From Accumulibacter sp031732815 (GTDB lineage Bacteria > Pseudomonadota > Gammaproteobacteria > Burkholderiales > Rhodocyclaceae): a stretch of DNA of 27,940 bases. The translations under genes and the position numbers were made by a program. The stretch's first letter is position 1. Every line of letters starts with the position of its first letter. The DNA is taken from assembly GCF_031732815.1 (NCBI RefSeq), contig NZ_JAVMKF010000135.1:1-27940 (forward strand), in the 5' to 3' direction. The notes beneath the pieces are model-generated. The model saw nothing but the letters and a program-made list of their open reading frames with translations. It did not search any database and was not told the origin of the DNA. Positions 23,061 through 27,940 of this stretch are shown in pieces.

Positions 23061-23816
23061 ATGATGTGCGCTTGGCGACTGCTTGCCGGCTTGGCCCTGC
23101 TGCTCTACTTGAACAATGGCCTGGCAGAAACGCTGGCCCGGCTGACGGCAGTGCATGCGCTGATCCCACCGCTGGCGGGCACTGCCGATGGATCGGGTTT
23201 CCTCGAACGTGTGGTCAGAGAAGCGTTTCGCCGCGCCGGAATGGCGCTCGACATCCAGGCGATTCCTGCCGAGCGGGCACTGATCAATGTGAACACCGGT
23301 GTCGACGACCTGGATCTTTCACGCGCTTCCGGCTTTGAGCAGCAGTATCCGAATCTCGTGCGCGTGCCGGAGAAAACCATGGATTTCGAATTCGTAGCGT
23401 TTGTCCCGGCCTCGTCCACTCCTTTTCCAACCGACCACTGGAACAGCCTGCGCGACCATACGGTGGCTTATGTCACCGGCTGGAAGATTTTCGAGCGCAA
23501 CGTTGGCCAGACGCGGGAAACAGTACGCGCACCGTCCATTCCCAGCCTCTTTGAAATCTTGAAGCAGAATCGGGCGGAAGCCGTACTGCTCGAGCGTTGG
23601 CAAGGCCTGCACGCTGCACGCGATGCTGGGGTCAAGGTTCACGTGCTCGAACCGCCGCTGGCACGCGCCGAGATGTTCATCTACCTGAACAAGCGCCATA
23701 GCGAACGTATTCCAGCGCTGGTCGCCGCTTTGCAGCAGATGAAGGCCGACGGCTCGTATCAACGGATCATGCGCGAAACACTGACCGCGACGCCGCGTGA
23801 GAAAGCCGACCGCTGA
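23061..23816 (+). CDS. periplasmic solute-binding protein (SBP family 3-like)
   Basis: 251 aa. The N-terminus MMCAWRLLAGLALLLY then NNGLAE is a clear signal peptide with likely cleavage after GLA, so the mature protein is periplasmic. The body has the two-lobed family 3 layout: FLERVVREAFRRAGM near the start, a PAERALINVN..GVDDLDLSRA region and AEMFIYLNKRH in the second lobe, ending in DGSYQRIM. No ABC permease or ATPase gene is near. The stop overlaps the kinase ATG by one base (TGATG), so the pair is probably translated together and the SBP likely feeds ligand information to the kinase. The ligand cannot be read from sequence. GGAAGGG about 10 bases upstream supports the ATG at 23061. Confidence 0.82.
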   Translation: MMCAWRLLAGLALLLYLNNGLAETLARLTAVHALIPPLAGTADGSGFLERVVREAFRRAGMALDIQAIPAERALINVNTGVDDLDLSRASGFEQQYPNLVRVPEKTMDFEFVAFVPASSTPFPTDHWNSLRDHTVAYVTGWKIFERNVGQTRETVRAPSIPSLFEILKQNRAEAVLLERWQGLHAARDAGVKVHVLEPPLARAEMFIYLNKRHSERIPALVAALQQMKADGSYQRIMRETLTATPREKADR

Positions 23817-26800
23817 TGCCGGTGGTTACCCCGGGCGTTGCTCGCCTTACGGACCCGGTTGGTCGACCGACGCGGCCTGAGCATCGTCTCGGACGCAGTC
23901 TGACCGTCGCCATGATCCTTTTCAGTTCCCTGATCACCACGGTGATCACGGCCATCCAACTCTACACGGATTATCGCAGCGACATCGGCCGGATCGGGGA
24001 GAACTTCAAGTTCATTCGGGAAAGCTATCTGAATGTTCTGGTCGACAGCGTGTGGACGGCGAACGATAGCCAGATCCAGGCACAGCTTGAAGGTTTGCTG
24101 CGCTTGCGTGATATGGAGTATCTGGCGATATCGGTGGATGGGCAACCGCGCTGGGCGGCTGGGGCCAGACATTCGCAGCGCATGATTGAATCCGACGTCG
24201 CGCTCGAGCGGATCTACCGCGACAAGCCGGTGCTGATCGGTCGGCTGGCCATGGTCGCCAGCGAAGACCAGGTGCTCGCCCGGATTGCCAATCGCCTGCT
24301 GATCGTGCTGGGCGAAAACATGATCAAGACCCTGCTCGTCGCCACCTTCGTTCTCTGGTTGTTCCGCACCCGGGTAACGCGCCATCTCGACCAGATTGCT
24401 CGCTTCGCTGAGGGTGTCGAGGCGGCCACGCTGACCGGCCCGCCTCTGCGTCTGGTTCGCCCGGTTGCTGGCCACTGGCGCCCGGACGAGCTGGATGCGG
24501 TCGTGCAGGCTTTCAATTCGATGCGCACAAAGCTGTCTGCTGCCTACGATGATTTGCGCAAGACCACCGATCAACTGGCGGAGAGCGAGCGGCGCTTGCG
24601 CGTGCTGATGGCCAACGTACCCGGTGTCATCTACCGCTGCCAGGCGCGGCCCCCGTACTGCCTGCAACTCATCTCGGATGGGGTGAGCCGGCTCAGCGGC
24701 CATGCACTGAGCGAATTTTCCGGTGAGCACGGCCTCTCCTGGGCGAGCCTGATCCTGCCCGAGGACCGCGCTCATGTCGCCTGCGAAATCACCGCTGCGG
24801 CCGCCGAACAGCGCCCGTACGAGCTTGAATACCGGATCGCACATGCCGATGGCAGCGTGCGTTGGATCAGCGACTACGGCCGGCCGAGCGCTCGGCTGGC
24901 TGGCCAAGCGGCGTGGATTGATGCAGTGGCGGTCGACATCAGCGGGCGGAAGGCAGCCGAACTTGCCTGGCAGCAAAGCGAAAGACGGCTGTCGCTGCAC
25001 GTCCAGCAGTCGATGATGGGGATCATCGAGTGGGACACTGATTTACGCGTCGTCGAATGGAATCCTGCGGCTGAGTCCATTTTTGGCTACCGCCGCGAGG
25101 AGGCCGTCGGCCGACACGCCAAGGAGTTGATTCTGACGCCGGAGGTCTTTCCATTCGTCGATGCGGTCTGGCGCGATCTGTTGGGCAGGAGCGGCGGCAC
25201 GTATTCCAACAACGACAACCTTACCCGGGACGGCCGCGTGATTACCTGCGATTGGCTCAATACGCCGCTGGTTGGCGGCGAAGGCAGGGTAATTGGCGTC
25301 GTATCGCTGGTTCGCGACGTCAGCGAACGCAAGCGGGCGGAGGCCGAACTGCGCGTCTATCGCGATCACCTGGAGGAACTGGTCGCGCTGCGCACCGCCG
25401 AGTTGTCGGCGGCCAAGGAGGAAGCCGAAGCGGCGAACCGGGCGAAGAGCGCATTTCTGGCGAACATGAGCCATGAGTTGCGCACGCCGATGAACGCCAT
25501 CCTGGGTTTTTCGGCCTTGCTGCGGCACGAATCAGGTCTGGGCGAGTCCGCGCTCGAGTATCTGGAGATCATCAACCGCAGTGGCGTGCATCTGCTCGGG
25601 CTGATCAACGATGTGTTGGACATGGCCAAGATCGAAGCCGGCCGTACCCAGTTGGCGATTGCTCCGTTCGACCTCGGCGTGCTGATCAATGACCTTCTGG
25701 CGTTGATCGGTCAGCGCGCGCGGGAAAAGAGCCTGGCGCTCCAGCTCGAAAAGTCGCCCGACCTGCCGCGCCATTTACGAGGCGATGAAGCCCGGTTGCG
25801 GCAGGTTCTGGTCAACCTCCTGGGCAATGCCGTCAAGTTCACCAGCCGGGGAACGATCACCTTGCGCGTGCACGGGAAGCCGGAGGCGGAAAGATACCTT
25901 CTCCGGGTCGAAGTCGAGGACACGGGACCGGGGATTGCTGCAGATGATCAAGCGCGCGTTTTCGAACCCTTCGAGCAGGCTGGGTTGCCGTCCCAACAGA
26001 AGGGGACCGGGCTGGGACTGGCCATCTGTCGACAATTCATCGAGTTGATGGGCGGACGGATCGGAGTCAGCAGTCAGCTGGGCAAAGGCAGCCGCTTCTG
26101 GATCGAGCTGCCTTTGGCACTCCCGTTGCTCTCCGACGTGGTCTGCGAGCGCCCGGACGATGCCGAAGTCATCGGGCTGCAAGCAGGTCAGCCCGACTGG
26201 CGGATTCTCATCGTCGAAGACCAGCCGGAGAACGCTCTACTGCTCAGCCGACTGCTCGCCGATGTCGGTTTTCAAGTGGACAGGGCGGAGAACGGCCACG
26301 AGGCCGTAGAACGCTTCCGTGCCTGGCGACCGGACTTCATCTGGATGGACCAGCGCATGCCGGTCATGGACGGCAACGAGGCCACCCGCCAGATTCGGGG
26401 GTTGGAGGGTGGTGACGAGGTGAAGATCGTCGTGCTGACTGCGTCGGTGTTCGCCCAGCAAAGCAGCGAGCTTCCCGATGCCCGGATAGATGGCATCCTG
26501 TATAAGCCATTTGAAGCGCGCCAAGTGTTCGAGTGCATGGGGCGGCATTTGGGCGTGCGCTACGTCTTCCGCCAGAACGAATGCGCAGAGCCGGCTTCGC
26601 CCGATGCGGGCCTGGATCGGGCTGCCTTGGCCGCGCTACCGGAACAAATCCGGCGTCGGCTGGCCGATGCCCTGATCGCGCTCGACACCCGCCAGATCGA
26701 CGCGCTGATCGGCCAGATCGGGGAACGGGCACCCGCTCTCGGCCGCGCCCTGCACAAGAAAAGCGAAGAGTTCGACTTTGAGGCCATCATACAGCTGCTC

Positions 26801-26821
26801 GTCAGCACCAAGGAAAGCTGA
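23816..26821 (+). CDS. hybrid sensor histidine kinase with two PAS domains and a receiver
   Basis: 1001 aa. Order: membrane helix 1 (about 28-50), periplasmic segment (about 51-160), helix 2 (about 160-187), HAMP-like linker (to about 240), PAS 1 (about 256-380), PAS 2 (about 388-510), coiled coil, HisKA with H553 in SHELRTPMN, ATPase domain (about 655-770) with N-box NLLGNAVKF, G1 VEDTGPGI and G2 GTGLGLAICR, then a receiver (about 796-912) with phosphoacceptor D845 in WMDQRMPVMDG. The C-terminal about 80 residues are helical without a clear HPt histidine motif, so a separate phosphotransfer protein or response regulator encoded elsewhere is expected. It is coupled to the upstream binding protein; no DNA-binding regulator follows in the window. 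Confidence 0.95.
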   Translation: MPVVTPGVARLTDPVGRPTRPEHRLGRSLTVAMILFSSLITTVITAIQLYTDYRSDIGRIGENFKFIRESYLNVLVDSVWTANDSQIQAQLEGLLRLRDMEYLAISVDGQPRWAAGARHSQRMIESDVALERIYRDKPVLIGRLAMVASEDQVLARIANRLLIVLGENMIKTLLVATFVLWLFRTRVTRHLDQIARFAEGVEAATLTGPPLRLVRPVAGHWRPDELDAVVQAFNSMRTKLSAAYDDLRKTTDQLAESERRLRVLMANVPGVIYRCQARPPYCLQLISDGVSRLSGHALSEFSGEHGLSWASLILPEDRAHVACEITAAAAEQRPYELEYRIAHADGSVRWISDYGRPSARLAGQAAWIDAVAVDISGRKAAELAWQQSERRLSLHVQQSMMGIIEWDTDLRVVEWNPAAESIFGYRREEAVGRHAKELILTPEVFPFVDAVWRDLLGRSGGTYSNNDNLTRDGRVITCDWLNTPLVGGEGRVIGVVSLVRDVSERKRAEAELRVYRDHLEELVALRTAELSAAKEEAEAANRAKSAFLANMSHELRTPMNAILGFSALLRHESGLGESALEYLEIINRSGVHLLGLINDVLDMAKIEAGRTQLAIAPFDLGVLINDLLALIGQRAREKSLALQLEKSPDLPRHLRGDEARLRQVLVNLLGNAVKFTSRGTITLRVHGKPEAERYLLRVEVEDTGPGIAADDQARVFEPFEQAGLPSQQKGTGLGLAICRQFIELMGGRIGVSSQLGKGSRFWIELPLALPLLSDVVCERPDDAEVIGLQAGQPDWRILIVEDQPENALLLSRLLADVGFQVDRAENGHEAVERFRAWRPDFIWMDQRMPVMDGNEATRQIRGLEGGDEVKIVVLTASVFAQQSSELPDARIDGILYKPFEARQVFECMGRHLGVRYVFRQNECAEPASPDAGLDRAALAALPEQIRRRLADALIALDTRQIDALIGQIGERAPALGRALHKKSEEFDFEAIIQLLVSTKES

Positions 26822-26862
26822 GCCTCGAGCGCTGGAGTCCCCGTCGGCCTTCGCCGGCTGTC

Positions 26863-26898
26863 GCCCGGGTGTGTTGCACGCCATGCTGGTACCCGGGC
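26863..26898 (+). terminator. GC-rich hairpin after the hybrid kinase
   Basis: GCCCGGGT (26863-26870) and ACCCGGGC (26891-26898) are perfect 8-bp complements around a 20-nt loop that itself contains GCA/TGC pairing. It starts about 40 bases after the kinase stop. No T-run follows, so it may be a Rho-type or weak terminator. Confidence 0.45.
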
Positions 26899-27024
26899 TT
26901 GCGTGCTCGCAGCGGCGGGCAGGAACCGCGAAAATGTGCGGACTTTCATCCTGTTCGATCATCCGAGCTTGCACCGATTGAAGGTGAGCGTGGCGGGAGA
27001 GCCGCCGCTCCTGCTCGCCAGTCA

Positions 27025-27465
27025 ATGTCATCAGGCGATGCAGTGGAAGGAGGTCGTCGGCGACCTTCGTGTGCTTGCCAAGGAGGCTTCACCGCCATCA
27101 GCGGCAAGGCTTTTCTTTTGTATGCGGCGCAGGACCGGAGCTTCGCAGCAGCGCTGAAGCCACAGATCAGCGAGTTGTTGCAGAAGCATGCGCAGACGCT
27201 GGACGTCTTTGATGCGCACGCGCTGGCCGCCGGCGAAGACTTTCGGAAAACGGACAGGGAAGCGGTGGACGCGGCGACTGCCGTGTTCATCGTTGCGTCA
27301 CCCGCGGGCGAGGCCTCGCAATGGCTGAACTACGAAGCGGGCCTCGCCGATGCTTTGGGCAAGGATGTGGTGCTTGTCGGCCGCAAGGGCACCATCGCCT
27401 CATCGGATTTCGGACGGCTGTTGGAGAGCGCCCGCTTCGCCGAAGTCGACGATGCAGCGGCCTGA
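27025..27465 (+). CDS. small TIR-domain protein
   Basis: 146 aa from the first usable ATG; the TIR fold covers about residues 26-146. Marks are KAFLLYAAQDRSFAAAL (strand A and BB-loop start), DVFDAHALAAGEDF, AVFIVASPAGEASQWLNYE with S98, W100 and the putative NADase glutamate E104, and GKDVVLVGRKG. This is the TIR_2-like bacterial type, used in NAD+-cleaving defence proteins and signalling. The start is doubtful: the first 24 residues are low-complexity, ATG 27025 has no ribosome-binding site, and a strong AAGGAGG at 27080-27086 instead points to codon ATC at 27097, exactly where the domain begins. A plausible-looking frame upstream (26903-27080) is offset by one base, so a frameshift is also possible. 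No partner gene is visible within the window. Confidence 0.72.
   Translation: MSSGDAVEGGRRRPSCACQGGFTAISGKAFLLYAAQDRSFAAALKPQISELLQKHAQTLDVFDAHALAAGEDFRKTDREAVDAATAVFIVASPAGEASQWLNYEAGLADALGKDVVLVGRKGTIASSDFGRLLESARFAEVDDAAA
27047..27068 (+). promoter_or_regulatory. hairpin that buries the first of two AAGGAGG sites
   Basis: AGGTCG (27051-27056) and CGACCT (27061-27066) pair across a TCGG loop, and the first AAGGAGG (27047-27053) lies partly in this stem. The second AAGGAGG at 27080-27086 is outside it. This is at the 5' end of the TIR reading frame and could control its translation. Confidence 0.35.
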
Positions 27466-27940
27466 TCGCCGATAAATCGAGAAGCCGCCACTGGCCGAAA
27501 TCACATCGACTGACAAGCCTTCATTGATCGGCCTGGCCACCGCATCCTTGCCTGGTCCGTTCGAGCGCGAGGCGCTCGACAGCGCTTCGTCCATTGGTGG
27601 GAGATTGCGCCGACCCGCCAAAAACTTAACGCAAGAACGGCTTTTCTGCCGCAGTTGCGGCGTCTTCCGGAGCGTCGCGCCGCCCGGTTGAGGAACACTG
27701 GAAGAGAACGAGGGAACGACAACACTCGCGGTGTTCCCGGCAAATGGTCAAATCTGCGTGCGCCGAAGCAGGAGGGCCTGCAAGGAGGGTACCTCCGCCA
27801 GCAGCACCGTGTATGGCTGTCAATGATCGGCGGAACAAGCAGGTCGCCATGGCGGTACGGCGAGCGGAGAAGGCACCGCCGGTCGGGCGTGTCCTTTCGG
27901 CAACCCTGCGTGAAATCCCTGACGGCGTCTGGTAGCGTAG
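27466..27940. other. right-end region without recognisable gene
   Basis: 475 bp. A minus-strand frame ending at 27400 and starting near 27594 has coding-like codon use (MDEALSSASRSNGPG...) but overlaps the TIR gene end, has no ribosome-binding site and matches no family I know. Other frames look random. No RNA gene or mobile element was seen. Confidence 0.45.

Noticed and set aside
22534..23169. 211-codon minus-strand frame in the region before the SBP gene
   Set aside because: Overlaps the secreted SBP start and has Pro/Ser/Arg-rich low-complexity translation.
26560..26821. C-terminal HPt domain in the hybrid kinase
   Set aside because: The region is helical but lacks the conserved His-x-x-Lys-Gly type motif; ALHKKSE does not fit convincingly.
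27400..27621. 73-codon minus-strand frame at the right end
   Set aside because: Codon use looks fairly coding, but it overlaps the TIR gene end, lacks a ribosome-binding site and matches no family I recognise; noted, not called.

Overview
The window is a high-GC draft chromosome segment (one 100-N scaffold gap). It reads as a Gram-negative betaproteobacterium, most likely Rhodocyclales / Candidatus Accumulibacter-like. That placement is inferred from overall GC, the birA-coaX overlap, the cyclase/EAL/hybrid-kinase signalling repertoire and general protein character; it is not proven. No rRNA, tRNA, CRISPR array, insertion sequence or phage gene is visible.

Layout. 1-208 (-): start of a CNNM/CorC-type membrane protein with a good sigma70-like promoter about 200 nt upstream. 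576-636: an 11-bp tandem repeat in front of birA. 690-2212 (+): birA and coaX, overlapping by ATGA. 2250-5847 (+): a compact cluster of DUF350 membrane protein, SPFH/SHOCT protein, zinc-ribbon + duplicated DUF4178 protein and a 46-aa membrane peptide. 5932-6888 (+): an MBL-fold hydrolase, probably with its own promoter. 7366-7946 (+): a small membrane protein split by an artefactual gap whose two flanks are the same 55 bp. 8227-13930 (-): FHA adenylate cyclase, metH and murB, tightly spaced. 14045-15784 (-) SulP transporter, divergent from 16150-17538 (+) mgtE, followed by a fruK-type sugar kinase and, further on, a DUF4332 protein. 19216-22457 (-): FHA-EAL phosphodiesterase, crcB fluoride channel, DUF190 and an MFS transporter. 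23061-26821 (+): a periplasmic solute-binding protein translationally coupled to a hybrid histidine kinase, preceded by a foldable leader. 27025-27465 (+): a small TIR-domain protein with an unclear start. The last 475 bp hold no gene I can recognise.

How it fits together. Much of the window is core metabolism (biotin attachment, CoA, methionine, peptidoglycan, Mg2+). Layered on it are signalling genes: an FHA-cyclase (cAMP), an FHA-EAL protein (c-di-GMP breakdown) and an SBP-kinase pair that probably senses a periplasmic ligand. The least understood parts are the DUF350-SPFH-DUF4178 membrane cluster, the structured leader of the SBP-kinase operon, and the orphan TIR protein. None can be called a new system from sequence alone, but these three are where I would look.
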